Shown here piece by piece: positions 46,324 through 61,949 of a stretch of 64,000 bases of DNA (positions are counted from its first letter, which is position 1; each line of letters starts with the position of its first letter). The position numbers were made by a program, and so were the translations under genes. The DNA is from Loxodes magnus (lineage: Eukaryota; Ciliophora; Karyorelictea; Loxodida; Loxodidae). The DNA lies in assembly GCA_946699065.1 (NCBI GenBank), contig CAMPDV010000006.1, positions 124,001-188,000 on the forward strand, in the 5' to 3' direction. Under the pieces are notes generated by a model, which ran no database searches, was not told where the DNA came from, and saw only the letters and a program-made list of their open reading frames with translations.

Positions 46324-47458
46324 TAGGTACTTTATAACAATATTTACTGATTAAGTCTTAAATAAATCTGTATATTCTAAATCACATTTACATTGCCTAA
46401 ATTAAGTTTATGCTTTTTTACTTTGATTTGCCCTAAAGCCTTACATTTTTTTAATTTGTTTTTTTATTAGCGGCGAAATAAGTCGATCAATTTTGAGCTG
46501 ATTACGTTAAACGTCTTTTACATCGATATTTTTATCATATTTATATGAAAAAGTGATCCTTTTTTTTTACATTTGTAAATAGCAGTTTTAAAATTTTATT
46601 TTCTATTTTTTTCAGTTTTTAAATTTTTATCTTTATATTTTTCTTTATTCGTATTTGAATTTATATATACATTTTTTTATTTTGCATTATTAAAAGAGTA
46701 AACATAAAATGTTTTAGATTTTTAAATGAAAGGTTTTCAGCTTGAAAAGAATAAAAATGCAAAATGTTTTTTATTATCATTTTTATTTTTTTCCTTTCTT
46801 GTTTTTTTATTTTTTTTGTTTCATTAAAAAAACAAGAGATCTTTATATTGTCATTTTCATTAGACTTCACTAGAGTTTTCGATATTTTAATTCGAATTTT
46901 ACTGGAATAGAAAAAAACTATTTCTTTAAACAAATTTAGAGTGACTTATAAAAAAATCGATATTTTTAGATCATTTTATTGTGTGAAAAATAAGTTTTAT
47001 TTCAATAAATGAATTAAAATCAAGGGGTTTATGTTCATGATTGGAATTTTCACCTCCTCCTTCTTATAAAATCCAGAACTACTTTCTCTTACCACAGCCT
47101 AGCTTCAACCTTATTCAAACCGACAAATGCTATTGCTAAAAGTTTCGAACAGAAGAATTAACGCAACTCCAAACGCCTCCATTGAAAAAAGAGACTACTC
47201 GAATGAATCTTTGTTGTAATAATTAAATAATAAAAATTAAAGAAGGCAAAGTAATATAATTCATAATATGTCACCTTCAATTTAGATAAACAAGTATAAA
47301 CAGTCTAAATACTTCTAAAAGAATTAATAAATGTTCAAAACATAATGTGATATTTTGTCATTATAATTTCCGATTGAAAAATTAAATCTACTAGAAATTC
47401 TCCTATAAAATATATTATAAAGTCATTATATATTTCCATTTTATTTTATCTATCTATA

Positions 47459-47644
47459 ATGGAATCTCAAAATTCTTCAAAGGCAACCAATTATGCAAAT
47501 GATAACCGATCCAACTAGCTCAATCCTAATAACTCTCAATATCAAGGAACTGAATCTAATAAATCATCAAGTAGTTATGCCAAAGATAACCGATCTAACC
47601 AGCTCAACTCTAACAACTTTCGTTACCAAGGAAAAAAAAGTTGA
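47459..47644 (+). CDS. Array gene, copy 3
   Basis: Same protein as copy 1; first copy in a unit with the 4-bp-shorter spacer downstream. Confidence 0.7.
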
Positions 47645-48775
47645 TAGGTACTTTATAACAATATTTACTGATTAAGTCTTAAATAAATCTGTATATTCTA
47701 AATCACATTTACATTGCCTAAATTAAGTTTATGCTTTTTTACTTTGATTTGCCCTAAAGCCTTACATTTTTTTAATTTGTTTTTTTATTAGCGGCGAAAT
47801 AAGTCGATCAATTTTGAGCTACGTTAAACGTCTTTTGCATCGATATTTTTATCATATTTATATGAAAAAGTGATCCTTTTTTTTTACATTTGTAAATAGC
47901 AGTTTTAAAATTTTATTTTCTATTTTTTTCAGTTTTTAAATTTTTATCTTTATATTTTTCTTTATTCGTATTTGAATTTATATATACATTTTTTTATTTT
48001 GCATTATTAAAAGAGTAAACATAAAATGTTTTAGATTTTTAAATGAAAGGTTTTCAGCTTGAAAAGAATAAAAATGCAAAATGTTTTTTATTATCATTTT
48101 TATTTTTTTCCTTTCTTGTTTTTTAATTTTTTTTGTTTCATTAAAAAAACAAGAGATCTTTATATTGTCATTTTCATTAGACTTCACTAGAGTTTTCGAT
48201 ATTTTAATTCGAATTTTACTGGAATAGAAAAAAACTATTTCTTTAAACAAATTTAGAGTGACTTATAAAAAAATCGATATTTTTAGATCATTTTATTGTG
48301 TGAAAAATAAGTTTTATTTCAATAAATGAATTAAAATCAAGGGGTTTATGTTCATGATTGGAATTTTCACCTCCTCCTTCTTATAAAATCCAGAACTACT
48401 TTCTCTTACCACAGCCTAGCTTCAACCTTATTCAAACCGACAAATGCTATTGCTAAAAGTTTCGAACAGAAGAATTAACGCAACTCCAAACGCCTCCATT
48501 GAAAAAAGAGACTACTCGAATGAATCTTTGTTGTAATAATTAAATAATAAAAATTAAAGAAGGCAAAGTAATATAATTCATAATATGTCACCTTCAATTT
48601 AGATAAACAAGTATAAACAGTCTAAATACTTCTAAAAGAATTAATAAATGTTCAAAACATAATGTGATATTTTGTCATTATAATTTCCGATTGAAAAATT
48701 AAATCTACTAGAAATTCTCCTATAAAATATATTATAAAGTCATTATATATTTCCATTTTATTTTATCTATCTATA

Positions 48776-48961
48776 ATGGAATCTCAAAATTCTTCAAAGG
48801 CAACCAATTATGCAAATGATAACCGATCCAACTAGCTCAATCCTAATAACTCTCAATATCAAGGAACTGAATCTAATAAATCATCAAGTAGTTATGCCAA
48901 AGATAACCGATCTAACCAGCTCAACTCTAACAACTTTCGTTACCAAGGAAAAAAAAGTTGA
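48776..48961 (+). CDS. Array gene, copy 4
   Basis: Same protein as copy 1, 1317-bp unit type. Confidence 0.7.
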
Positions 48962-50092
48962 TAGGTACTTTATAACAATATTTACTGATTAAGTCTTAAA
49001 TAAATCTGTATATTCTAAATCACATTTACATTGCCTAAATTAAGTTTATGCTTTTTTACTTTGATTTGCCCTAAAGCCTTACATTTTTTTAATTTGTTTT
49101 TTTATTAGCGGCGAAATAAGTCGATCAATTTTGAGCTACGTTAAACGTCTTTTGCATCGATATTTTTATCATATTTATATGAAAAAGTGATCCTTTTTTT
49201 TTACATTTGTAAATAGCAGTTTTAAAATTTTATTTTCTATTTTTTTCAGTTTTTAAATTTTTATCTTTATATTTTTCTTTATTCGTATTTGAATTTATAT
49301 ATACATTTTTTTATTTTGCATTATTAAAAGAGTAAACATAAAATGTTTTAGATTTTTAAATGAAAGGTTTTCAGCTTGAAAAGAATAAAAATGCAAAATG
49401 TTTTTTATTATCATTTTTATTTTTTTCCTTTCTTGTTTTTTAATTTTTTTTGTTTCATTAAAAAAACAAGAGATCTTTATATTGTCATTTTCATTAGACT
49501 TCACTAGAGTTTTCGATATTTTAATTCGAATTTTACTGGAATAGAAAAAAACTATTTCTTTAAACAAATTTAGAGTGACTTATAAAAAAATCGATATTTT
49601 TAGATCATTTTATTGTGTGAAAAATAAGTTTTATTTCAATAAATGAATTAAAATCAAGGGGTTTATGTTCATGATTGGAATTTTCACCTCCTCCTTCTTA
49701 TAAAATCCAGAACTACTTTCTCTTACCACAGCCTAGCTTCAACCTTATTCAAACCGACAAATGCTATTGCTAAAAGTTTCGAACAGAAGAATTAACGCAA
49801 CTCCAAACGCCTCCATTGAAAAAAGAGACTACTCGAATGAATCTTTGTTGTAATAATTAAATAATAAAAATTAAAGAAGGCAAAGTAATATAATTCATAA
49901 TATGTCACCTTCAATTTAGATAAACAAGTATAAACAGTCTAAATACTTCTAAAAGAATTAATAAATGTTCAAAACATAATGTGATATTTTGTCATTATAA
50001 TTTCCGATTGAAAAATTAAATCTACTAGAAATTCTCCTATAAAATATATTATAAAGTCATTATATATTTCCATTTTATTTTATCTATCTATA

Positions 50093-50278
50093 ATGGAATC
50101 TCAAAATTCTTCAAAGGCAACCAATTATGCAAATGATAACCGATCCAACTAGCTCAATCCTAATAACTCTCAATATCAAGGAACTGAATCTAATAAATCA
50201 TCAAGTAGTTATGCCAAAGATAACCGATCTAACCAGCTCAACTCTAACAACTTTCGTTACCAAGGAAAAAAAAGTTGA
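50093..50278 (+). CDS. Array gene, copy 5
   Basis: Same protein as copy 1, 1317-bp unit type. Confidence 0.7.
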
Positions 50279-51409
50279 TAGGTACTTTATAACAATATTT
50301 ACTGATTAAGTCTTAAATAAATCTGTATATTCTAAATCACATTTACATTGCCTAAATTAAGTTTATGCTTTTTTACTTTGATTTGCCCTAAAGCCTTACA
50401 TTTTTTTAATTTGTTTTTTTATTAGCGGCGAAATAAGTCGATCAATTTTGAGCTACGTTAAACGTCTTTTGCATCGATATTTTTATCATATTTATATGAA
50501 AAAGTGATCCTTTTTTTTTACATTTGTAAATAGCAGTTTTAAAATTTTATTTTCTATTTTTTTCAGTTTTTAAATTTTTATCTTTATATTTTTCTTTATT
50601 CGTATTTGAATTTATATATACATTTTTTTATTTTGCATTATTAAAAGAGTAAACATAAAATGTTTTAGATTTTTAAATGAAAGGTTTTCAGCTTGAAAAG
50701 AATAAAAATGCAAAATGTTTTTTATTATCATTTTTATTTTTTTCCTTTCTTGTTTTTTAATTTTTTTTGTTTCATTAAAAAAACAAGAGATCTTTATATT
50801 GTCATTTTCATTAGACTTCACTAGAGTTTTCGATATTTTAATTCGAATTTTACTGGAATAGAAAAAAACTATTTCTTTAAACAAATTTAGAGTGACTTAT
50901 AAAAAAATCGATATTTTTAGATCATTTTATTGTGTGAAAAATAAGTTTTATTTCAATAAATGAATTAAAATCAAGGGGTTTATGTTCATGATTGGAATTT
51001 TCACCTCCTCCTTCTTATAAAATCCAGAACTACTTTCTCTTACCACAGCCTAGCTTCAACCTTATTCAAACCGACAAATGCTATTGCTAAAAGTTTCGAA
51101 CAGAAGAATTAACGCAACTCCAAACGCCTCCATTGAAAAAAGAGACTACTCGAATGAATCTTTGTTGTAATAATTAAATAATAAAAATTAAAGAAGGCAA
51201 AGTAATATAATTCATAATATGTCACCTTCAATTTAGATAAACAAGTATAAACAGTCTAAATACTTCTAAAAGAATTAATAAATGTTCAAAACATAATGTG
51301 ATATTTTGTCATTATAATTTCCGATTGAAAAATTAAATCTACTAGAAATTCTCCTATAAAATATATTATAAAGTCATTATATATTTCCATTTTATTTTAT
51401 CTATCTATA

Positions 51410-51595
51410 ATGGAATCTCAAAATTCTTCAAAGGCAACCAATTATGCAAATGATAACCGATCCAACTAGCTCAATCCTAATAACTCTCAATATCAAGGAA
51501 CTGAATCTAATAAATCATCAAGTAGTTATGCCAAAGATAACCGATCTAACCAGCTCAACTCTAACAACTTTCGTTACCAAGGAAAAAAAAGTTGA
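51410..51595 (+). CDS. Array gene, copy 6
   Basis: Same protein as copy 1, 1317-bp unit type. Confidence 0.7.
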
Positions 51596-52726
51596 TAGGT
51601 ACTTTATAACAATATTTACTGATTAAGTCTTAAATAAATCTGTATATTCTAAATCACATTTACATTGCCTAAATTAAGTTTATGCTTTTTTACTTTGATT
51701 TGCCCTAAAGCCTTACATTTTTTTAATTTGTTTTTTTATTAGCGGCGAAATAAGTCGATCAATTTTGAGCTACGTTAAACGTCTTTTGCATCGATATTTT
51801 TATCATATTTATATGAAAAAGTGATCCTTTTTTTTTACATTTGTAAATAGCAGTTTTAAAATTTTATTTTCTATTTTTTTCAGTTTTTAAATTTTTATCT
51901 TTATATTTTTCTTTATTCGTATTTGAATTTATATATACATTTTTTTATTTTGCATTATTAAAAGAGTAAACATAAAATGTTTTAGATTTTTAAATGAAAG
52001 GTTTTCAGCTTGAAAAGAATAAAAATGCAAAATGTTTTTTATTATCATTTTTATTTTTTTCCTTTCTTGTTTTTTAATTTTTTTTGTTTCATTAAAAAAA
52101 CAAGAGATCTTTATATTGTCATTTTCATTAGACTTCACTAGAGTTTTCGATATTTTAATTCGAATTTTACTGGAATAGAAAAAAACTATTTCTTTAAACA
52201 AATTTAGAGTGACTTATAAAAAAATCGATATTTTTAGATCATTTTATTGTGTGAAAAATAAGTTTTATTTCAATAAATGAATTAAAATCAAGGGGTTTAT
52301 GTTCATGATTGGAATTTTCACCTCCTCCTTCTTATAAAATCCAGAACTACTTTCTCTTACCACAGCCTAGCTTCAACCTTATTCAAACCGACAAATGCTA
52401 TTGCTAAAAGTTTCGAACAGAAGAATTAACGCAACTCCAAACGCCTCCATTGAAAAAAGAGACTACTCGAATGAATCTTTGTTGTAATAATTAAATAATA
52501 AAAATTAAAGAAGGCAAAGTAATATAATTCATAATATGTCACCTTCAATTTAGATAAACAAGTATAAACAGTCTAAATACTTCTAAAAGAATTAATAAAT
52601 GTTCAAAACATAATGTGATATTTTGTCATTATAATTTCCGATTGAAAAATTAAATCTACTAGAAATTCTCCTATAAAATATATTATAAAGTCATTATATA
52701 TTTCCATTTTATTTTATCTATCTATA

Positions 52727-52912
52727 ATGGAATCTCAAAATTCTTCAAAGGCAACCAATTATGCAAATGATAACCGATCCAACTAGCTCAATCCTAATAA
52801 CTCTCAATATCAAGGAACTGAATCTAATAAATCATCAAGTAGTTATGCCAAAGATAACCGATCTAACCAGCTCAACTCTAACAACTTTCGTTACCAAGGA
52901 AAAAAAAGTTGA
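52727..52912 (+). CDS. Array gene, copy 7
   Basis: Same protein as copy 1, 1317-bp unit type. Confidence 0.7.
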
Positions 52913-54043
52913 TAGGTACTTTATAACAATATTTACTGATTAAGTCTTAAATAAATCTGTATATTCTAAATCACATTTACATTGCCTAAATTAAGTTTAT
53001 GCTTTTTTACTTTGATTTGCCCTAAAGCCTTACATTTTTTTAATTTGTTTTTTTATTAGCGGCGAAATAAGTCGATCAATTTTGAGCTACGTTAAACGTC
53101 TTTTGCATCGATATTTTTATCATATTTATATGAAAAAGTGATCCTTTTTTTTTACATTTGTAAATAGCAGTTTTAAAATTTTATTTTCTATTTTTTTCAG
53201 TTTTTAAATTTTTATCTTTATATTTTTCTTTATTCGTATTTGAATTTATATATACATTTTTTTATTTTGCATTATTAAAAGAGTAAACATAAAATGTTTT
53301 AGATTTTTAAATGAAAGGTTTTCAGCTTGAAAAGAATAAAAATGCAAAATGTTTTTTATTATCATTTTTATTTTTTTCCTTTCTTGTTTTTTAATTTTTT
53401 TTGTTTCATTAAAAAAACAAGAGATCTTTATATTGTCATTTTCATTAGACTTCACTAGAGTTTTCGATATTTTAATTCGAATTTTACTGGAATAGAAAAA
53501 AACTATTTCTTTAAACAAATTTAGAGTGACTTATAAAAAAATCGATATTTTTAGATCATTTTATTGTGTGAAAAATAAGTTTTATTTCAATAAATGAATT
53601 AAAATCAAGGGGTTTATGTTCATGATTGGAATTTTCACCTCCTCCTTCTTATAAAATCCAGAACTACTTTCTCTTACCACAGCCTAGCTTCAACCTTATT
53701 CAAACCGACAAATGCTATTGCTAAAAGTTTCGAACAGAAGAATTAACGCAACTCCAAACGCCTCCATTGAAAAAAGAGACTACTCGAATGAATCTTTGTT
53801 GTAATAATTAAATAATAAAAATTAAAGAAGGCAAAGTAATATAATTCATAATATGTCACCTTCAATTTAGATAAACAAGTATAAACAGTCTAAATACTTC
53901 TAAAAGAATTAATAAATGTTCAAAACATAATGTGATATTTTGTCATTATAATTTCCGATTGAAAAATTAAATCTACTAGAAATTCTCCTATAAAATATAT
54001 TATAAAGTCATTATATATTTCCATTTTATTTTATCTATCTATA

Positions 54044-54229
54044 ATGGAATCTCAAAATTCTTCAAAGGCAACCAATTATGCAAATGATAACCGATCCAAC
54101 TAGCTCAATCCTAATAACTCTCAATATCAAGGAACTGAATCTAATAAATCATCAAGTAGTTATGCCAAAGATAACCGATCTAACCAGCTCAACTCTAACA
54201 ACTTTCGTTACCAAGGAAAAAAAAGTTGA
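54044..54229 (+). CDS. Array gene, copy 8
   Basis: Same protein as copy 1, 1317-bp unit type. Confidence 0.7.
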
Positions 54230-55360
54230 TAGGTACTTTATAACAATATTTACTGATTAAGTCTTAAATAAATCTGTATATTCTAAATCACATTTACATT
54301 GCCTAAATTAAGTTTATGCTTTTTTACTTTGATTTGCCCTAAAGCCTTACATTTTTTTAATTTGTTTTTTTATTAGCGGCGAAATAAGTCGATCAATTTT
54401 GAGCTACGTTAAACGTCTTTTGCATCGATATTTTTATCATATTTATATGAAAAAGTGATCCTTTTTTTTTACATTTGTAAATAGCAGTTTTAAAATTTTA
54501 TTTTCTATTTTTTTCAGTTTTTAAATTTTTATCTTTATATTTTTCTTTATTCGTATTTGAATTTATATATACATTTTTTTATTTTGCATTATTAAAAGAG
54601 TAAACATAAAATGTTTTAGATTTTTAAATGAAAGGTTTTCAGCTTGAAAAGAATAAAAATGCAAAATGTTTTTTATTATCATTTTTATTTTTTTCCTTTC
54701 TTGTTTTTTAATTTTTTTTGTTTCATTAAAAAAACAAGAGATCTTTATATTGTCATTTTCATTAGACTTCACTAGAGTTTTCGATATTTTAATTCGAATT
54801 TTACTGGAATAGAAAAAAACTATTTCTTTAAACAAATTTAGAGTGACTTATAAAAAAATCGATATTTTTAGATCATTTTATTGTGTGAAAAATAAGTTTT
54901 ATTTCAATAAATGAATTAAAATCAAGGGGTTTATGTTCATGATTGGAATTTTCACCTCCTCCTTCTTATAAAATCCAGAACTACTTTCTCTTACCACAGC
55001 CTAGCTTCAACCTTATTCAAACCGACAAATGCTATTGCTAAAAGTTTCGAACAGAAGAATTAACGCAACTCCAAACGCCTCCATTGAAAAAAGAGACTAC
55101 TCGAATGAATCTTTGTTGTAATAATTAAATAATAAAAATTAAAGAAGGCAAAGTAATATAATTCATAATATGTCACCTTCAATTTAGATAAACAAGTATA
55201 AACAGTCTAAATACTTCTAAAAGAATTAATAAATGTTCAAAACATAATGTGATATTTTGTCATTATAATTTCCGATTGAAAAATTAAATCTACTAGAAAT
55301 TCTCCTATAAAATATATTATAAAGTCATTATATATTTCCATTTTATTTTATCTATCTATA

Positions 55361-55546
55361 ATGGAATCTCAAAATTCTTCAAAGGCAACCAATTATGCAA
55401 ATGATAACCGATCCAACTAGCTCAATCCTAATAACTCTCAATATCAAGGAACTGAATCTAATAAATCATCAAGTAGTTATGCCAAAGATAACCGATCTAA
55501 CCAGCTCAACTCTAACAACTTTCGTTACCAAGGAAAAAAAAGTTGA
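55361..55546 (+). CDS. Array gene, copy 9
   Basis: Same protein as copy 1, 1317-bp unit type. Confidence 0.7.
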
Positions 55547-56677
55547 TAGGTACTTTATAACAATATTTACTGATTAAGTCTTAAATAAATCTGTATATTC
55601 TAAATCACATTTACATTGCCTAAATTAAGTTTATGCTTTTTTACTTTGATTTGCCCTAAAGCCTTACATTTTTTTAATTTGTTTTTTTATTAGCGGCGAA
55701 ATAAGTCGATCAATTTTGAGCTACGTTAAACGTCTTTTGCATCGATATTTTTATCATATTTATATGAAAAAGTGATCCTTTTTTTTTACATTTGTAAATA
55801 GCAGTTTTAAAATTTTATTTTCTATTTTTTTCAGTTTTTAAATTTTTATCTTTATATTTTTCTTTATTCGTATTTGAATTTATATATACATTTTTTTATT
55901 TTGCATTATTAAAAGAGTAAACATAAAATGTTTTAGATTTTTAAATGAAAGGTTTTCAGCTTGAAAAGAATAAAAATGCAAAATGTTTTTTATTATCATT
56001 TTTATTTTTTTCCTTTCTTGTTTTTTAATTTTTTTTGTTTCATTAAAAAAACAAGAGATCTTTATATTGTCATTTTCATTAGACTTCACTAGAGTTTTCG
56101 ATATTTTAATTCGAATTTTACTGGAATAGAAAAAAACTATTTCTTTAAACAAATTTAGAGTGACTTATAAAAAAATCGATATTTTTAGATCATTTTATTG
56201 TGTGAAAAATAAGTTTTATTTCAATAAATGAATTAAAATCAAGGGGTTTATGTTCATGATTGGAATTTTCACCTCCTCCTTCTTATAAAATCCAGAACTA
56301 CTTTCTCTTACCACAGCCTAGCTTCAACCTTATTCAAACCGACAAATGCTATTGCTAAAAGTTTCGAACAGAAGAATTAACGCAACTCCAAACGCCTCCA
56401 TTGAAAAAAGAGACTACTCGAATGAATCTTTGTTGTAATAATTAAATAATAAAAATTAAAGAAGGCAAAGTAATATAATTCATAATATGTCACCTTCAAT
56501 TTAGATAAACAAGTATAAACAGTCTAAATACTTCTAAAAGAATTAATAAATGTTCAAAACATAATGTGATATTTTGTCATTATAATTTCCGATTGAAAAA
56601 TTAAATCTACTAGAAATTCTCCTATAAAATATATTATAAAGTCATTATATATTTCCATTTTATTTTATCTATCTATA

Positions 56678-56863
56678 ATGGAATCTCAAAATTCTTCAAA
56701 GGCAACCAATTATGCAAATGATAACCGATCCAACTAGCTCAATCCTAATAACTCTCAATATCAAGGAACTGAATCTAATAAATCATCAAGTAGTTATGCC
56801 AAAGATAACCGATCTAACCAGCTCAACTCTAACAACTTTCGTTACCAAGGAAAAAAAAGTTGA
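56678..56863 (+). CDS. Array gene, copy 10
   Basis: Same protein as copy 1, in a 1321-bp unit that otherwise carries the T-run variant of the 1317-bp units. Confidence 0.7.
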
Positions 56864-57998
56864 TAGGTACTTTATAACAATATTTACTGATTAAGTCTTA
56901 AATAAATCTGTATATTCTAAATCACATTTACATTGCCTAAATTAAGTTTATGCTTTTTTACTTTGATTTGCCCTAAAGCCTTACATTTTTTTAATTTGTT
57001 TTTTTATTAGCGGCGAAATAAGTCGATCAATTTTGAGCTGATTACGTTAAACGTCTTTTACATCGATATTTTTATCATATTTATATGAAAAAGTGATCCT
57101 TTTTTTTTACATTTGTAAATAGCAGTTTTAAAATTTTATTTTCTATTTTTTTCAGTTTTTAAATTTTTATCTTTATATTTTTCTTTATTCGTATTTGAAT
57201 TTATATATACATTTTTTTATTTTGCATTATTAAAAGAGTAAACATAAAATGTTTTAGATTTTTAAATGAAAGGTTTTCAGCTTGAAAAGAATAAAAATGC
57301 AAAATGTTTTTTATTATCATTTTTATTTTTTTCCTTTCTTGTTTTTTAATTTTTTTTGTTTCATTAAAAAAACAAGAGATCTTTATATTGTCATTTTCAT
57401 TAGACTTCACTAGAGTTTTCGATATTTTAATTCGAATTTTACTGGAATAGAAAAAAACTATTTCTTTAAACAAATTTAGAGTGACTTATAAAAAAATCGA
57501 TATTTTTAGATCATTTTATTGTGTGAAAAATAAGTTTTATTTCAATAAATGAATTAAAATCAAGGGGTTTATGTTCATGATTGGAATTTTCACCTCCTCC
57601 TTCTTATAAAATCCAGAACTACTTTCTCTTACCACAGCCTAGCTTCAACCTTATTCAAACCGACAAATGCTATTGCTAAAAGTTTCGAACAGAAGAATTA
57701 ACGCAACTCCAAACGCCTCCATTGAAAAAAGAGACTACTCGAATGAATCTTTGTTGTAATAATTAAATAATAAAAATTAAAGAAGGCAAAGTAATATAAT
57801 TCATAATATGTCACCTTCAATTTAGATAAACAAGTATAAACAGTCTAAATACTTCTAAAAGAATTAATAAATGTTCAAAACATAATGTGATATTTTGTCA
57901 TTATAATTTCCGATTGAAAAATTAAATCTACTAGAAATTCTCCTATAAAATATATTATAAAGTCATTATATATTTCCATTTTATTTTATCTATCTATA

Positions 57999-58184
57999 AT
58001 GGAATCTCAAAATTCTTCAAAGGCAACCAATTATGCAAATGATAACCGATCCAACTAGCTCAATCCTAATAACTCTCAATATCAAGGAACTGAATCTAAT
58101 AAATCATCAAGTAGTTATGCCAAAGATAACCGATCTAACCAGCTCAACTCTAACAACTTTCGTTACCAAGGAAAAAAAAGTTGA
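57999..58184 (+). CDS. Array gene, copy 11
   Basis: Same protein as copy 1, 1317-bp unit type. Confidence 0.7.
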
Positions 58185-59315
58185 TAGGTACTTTATAACA
58201 ATATTTACTGATTAAGTCTTAAATAAATCTGTATATTCTAAATCACATTTACATTGCCTAAATTAAGTTTATGCTTTTTTACTTTGATTTGCCCTAAAGC
58301 CTTACATTTTTTTAATTTGTTTTTTTATTAGCGGCGAAATAAGTCGATCAATTTTGAGCTACGTTAAACGTCTTTTGCATCGATATTTTTATCATATTTA
58401 TATGAAAAAGTGATCCTTTTTTTTTACATTTGTAAATAGCAGTTTTAAAATTTTATTTTCTATTTTTTTCAGTTTTTAAATTTTTATCTTTATATTTTTC
58501 TTTATTCGTATTTGAATTTATATATACATTTTTTTATTTTGCATTATTAAAAGAGTAAACATAAAATGTTTTAGATTTTTAAATGAAAGGTTTTCAGCTT
58601 GAAAAGAATAAAAATGCAAAATGTTTTTTATTATCATTTTTATTTTTTTCCTTTCTTGTTTTTTAATTTTTTTTGTTTCATTAAAAAAACAAGAGATCTT
58701 TATATTGTCATTTTCATTAGACTTCACTAGAGTTTTCGATATTTTAATTCGAATTTTACTGGAATAGAAAAAAACTATTTCTTTAAACAAATTTAGAGTG
58801 ACTTATAAAAAAATCGATATTTTTAGATCATTTTATTGTGTGAAAAATAAGTTTTATTTCAATAAATGAATTAAAATCAAGGGGTTTATGTTCATGATTG
58901 GAATTTTCACCTCCTCCTTCTTATAAAATCCAGAACTACTTTCTCTTACCACAGCCTAGCTTCAACCTTATTCAAACCGACAAATGCTATTGCTAAAAGT
59001 TTCGAACAGAAGAATTAACGCAACTCCAAACGCCTCCATTGAAAAAAGAGACTACTCGAATGAATCTTTGTTGTAATAATTAAATAATAAAAATTAAAGA
59101 AGGCAAAGTAATATAATTCATAATATGTCACCTTCAATTTAGATAAACAAGTATAAACAGTCTAAATACTTCTAAAAGAATTAATAAATGTTCAAAACAT
59201 AATGTGATATTTTGTCATTATAATTTCCGATTGAAAAATTAAATCTACTAGAAATTCTCCTATAAAATATATTATAAAGTCATTATATATTTCCATTTTA
59301 TTTTATCTATCTATA

Positions 59316-59501
59316 ATGGAATCTCAAAATTCTTCAAAGGCAACCAATTATGCAAATGATAACCGATCCAACTAGCTCAATCCTAATAACTCTCAATATC
59401 AAGGAACTGAATCTAATAAATCATCAAGTAGTTATGCCAAAGATAACCGATCTAACCAGCTCAACTCTAACAACTTTCGTTACCAAGGAAAAAAAAGTTG
59501 A
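59316..59501 (+). CDS. Array gene, copy 12
   Basis: Same protein as copy 1, 1317-bp unit type. Confidence 0.7.
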
Positions 59502-60632
59502 TAGGTACTTTATAACAATATTTACTGATTAAGTCTTAAATAAATCTGTATATTCTAAATCACATTTACATTGCCTAAATTAAGTTTATGCTTTTTTACT
59601 TTGATTTGCCCTAAAGCCTTACATTTTTTTAATTTGTTTTTTTATTAGCGGCGAAATAAGTCGATCAATTTTGAGCTACGTTAAACGTCTTTTGCATCGA
59701 TATTTTTATCATATTTATATGAAAAAGTGATCCTTTTTTTTTACATTTGTAAATAGCAGTTTTAAAATTTTATTTTCTATTTTTTTCAGTTTTTAAATTT
59801 TTATCTTTATATTTTTCTTTATTCGTATTTGAATTTATATATACATTTTTTTATTTTGCATTATTAAAAGAGTAAACATAAAATGTTTTAGATTTTTAAA
59901 TGAAAGGTTTTCAGCTTGAAAAGAATAAAAATGCAAAATGTTTTTTATTATCATTTTTATTTTTTTCCTTTCTTGTTTTTTAATTTTTTTTGTTTCATTA
60001 AAAAAACAAGAGATCTTTATATTGTCATTTTCATTAGACTTCACTAGAGTTTTCGATATTTTAATTCGAATTTTACTGGAATAGAAAAAAACTATTTCTT
60101 TAAACAAATTTAGAGTGACTTATAAAAAAATCGATATTTTTAGATCATTTTATTGTGTGAAAAATAAGTTTTATTTCAATAAATGAATTAAAATCAAGGG
60201 GTTTATGTTCATGATTGGAATTTTCACCTCCTCCTTCTTATAAAATCCAGAACTACTTTCTCTTACCACAGCCTAGCTTCAACCTTATTCAAACCGACAA
60301 ATGCTATTGCTAAAAGTTTCGAACAGAAGAATTAACGCAACTCCAAACGCCTCCATTGAAAAAAGAGACTACTCGAATGAATCTTTGTTGTAATAATTAA
60401 ATAATAAAAATTAAAGAAGGCAAAGTAATATAATTCATAATATGTCACCTTCAATTTAGATAAACAAGTATAAACAGTCTAAATACTTCTAAAAGAATTA
60501 ATAAATGTTCAAAACATAATGTGATATTTTGTCATTATAATTTCCGATTGAAAAATTAAATCTACTAGAAATTCTCCTATAAAATATATTATAAAGTCAT
60601 TATATATTTCCATTTTATTTTATCTATCTATA

Positions 60633-60818
60633 ATGGAATCTCAAAATTCTTCAAAGGCAACCAATTATGCAAATGATAACCGATCCAACTAGCTCAATCC
60701 TAATAACTCTCAATATCAAGGAACTGAATCTAATAAATCATCAAGTAGTTATGCCAAAGATAACCGATCTAACCAGCTCAACTCTAACAACTTTCGTTAC
60801 CAAGGAAAAAAAAGTTGA
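60633..60818 (+). CDS. Array gene, copy 13
   Basis: Same protein as copy 1, 1317-bp unit type. Confidence 0.7.
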
Positions 60819-61949
60819 TAGGTACTTTATAACAATATTTACTGATTAAGTCTTAAATAAATCTGTATATTCTAAATCACATTTACATTGCCTAAATTAA
60901 GTTTATGCTTTTTTACTTTGATTTGCCCTAAAGCCTTACATTTTTTTAATTTGTTTTTTTATTAGCGGCGAAATAAGTCGATCAATTTTGAGCTACGTTA
61001 AACGTCTTTTGCATCGATATTTTTATCATATTTATATGAAAAAGTGATCCTTTTTTTTTACATTTGTAAATAGCAGTTTTAAAATTTTATTTTCTATTTT
61101 TTTCAGTTTTTAAATTTTTATCTTTATATTTTTCTTTATTCGTATTTGAATTTATATATACATTTTTTTATTTTGCATTATTAAAAGAGTAAACATAAAA
61201 TGTTTTAGATTTTTAAATGAAAGGTTTTCAGCTTGAAAAGAATAAAAATGCAAAATGTTTTTTATTATCATTTTTATTTTTTTCCTTTCTTGTTTTTTAA
61301 TTTTTTTTGTTTCATTAAAAAAACAAGAGATCTTTATATTGTCATTTTCATTAGACTTCACTAGAGTTTTCGATATTTTAATTCGAATTTTACTGGAATA
61401 GAAAAAAACTATTTCTTTAAACAAATTTAGAGTGACTTATAAAAAAATCGATATTTTTAGATCATTTTATTGTGTGAAAAATAAGTTTTATTTCAATAAA
61501 TGAATTAAAATCAAGGGGTTTATGTTCATGATTGGAATTTTCACCTCCTCCTTCTTATAAAATCCAGAACTACTTTCTCTTACCACAGCCTAGCTTCAAC
61601 CTTATTCAAACCGACAAATGCTATTGCTAAAAGTTTCGAACAGAAGAATTAACGCAACTCCAAACGCCTCCATTGAAAAAAGAGACTACTCGAATGAATC
61701 TTTGTTGTAATAATTAAATAATAAAAATTAAAGAAGGCAAAGTAATATAATTCATAATATGTCACCTTCAATTTAGATAAACAAGTATAAACAGTCTAAA
61801 TACTTCTAAAAGAATTAATAAATGTTCAAAACATAATGTGATATTTTGTCATTATAATTTCCGATTGAAAAATTAAATCTACTAGAAATTCTCCTATAAA
61901 ATATATTATAAAGTCATTATATATTTCCATTTTATTTTATCTATCTATA

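Noticed and set aside
45710-46426. 238-codon plus-strand frame running across the array gene in another frame
   Set aside because: It overlaps the 61-codon gene out of frame, and substitutions between the internal motif copies are silent in the 61-codon frame but not in this one.
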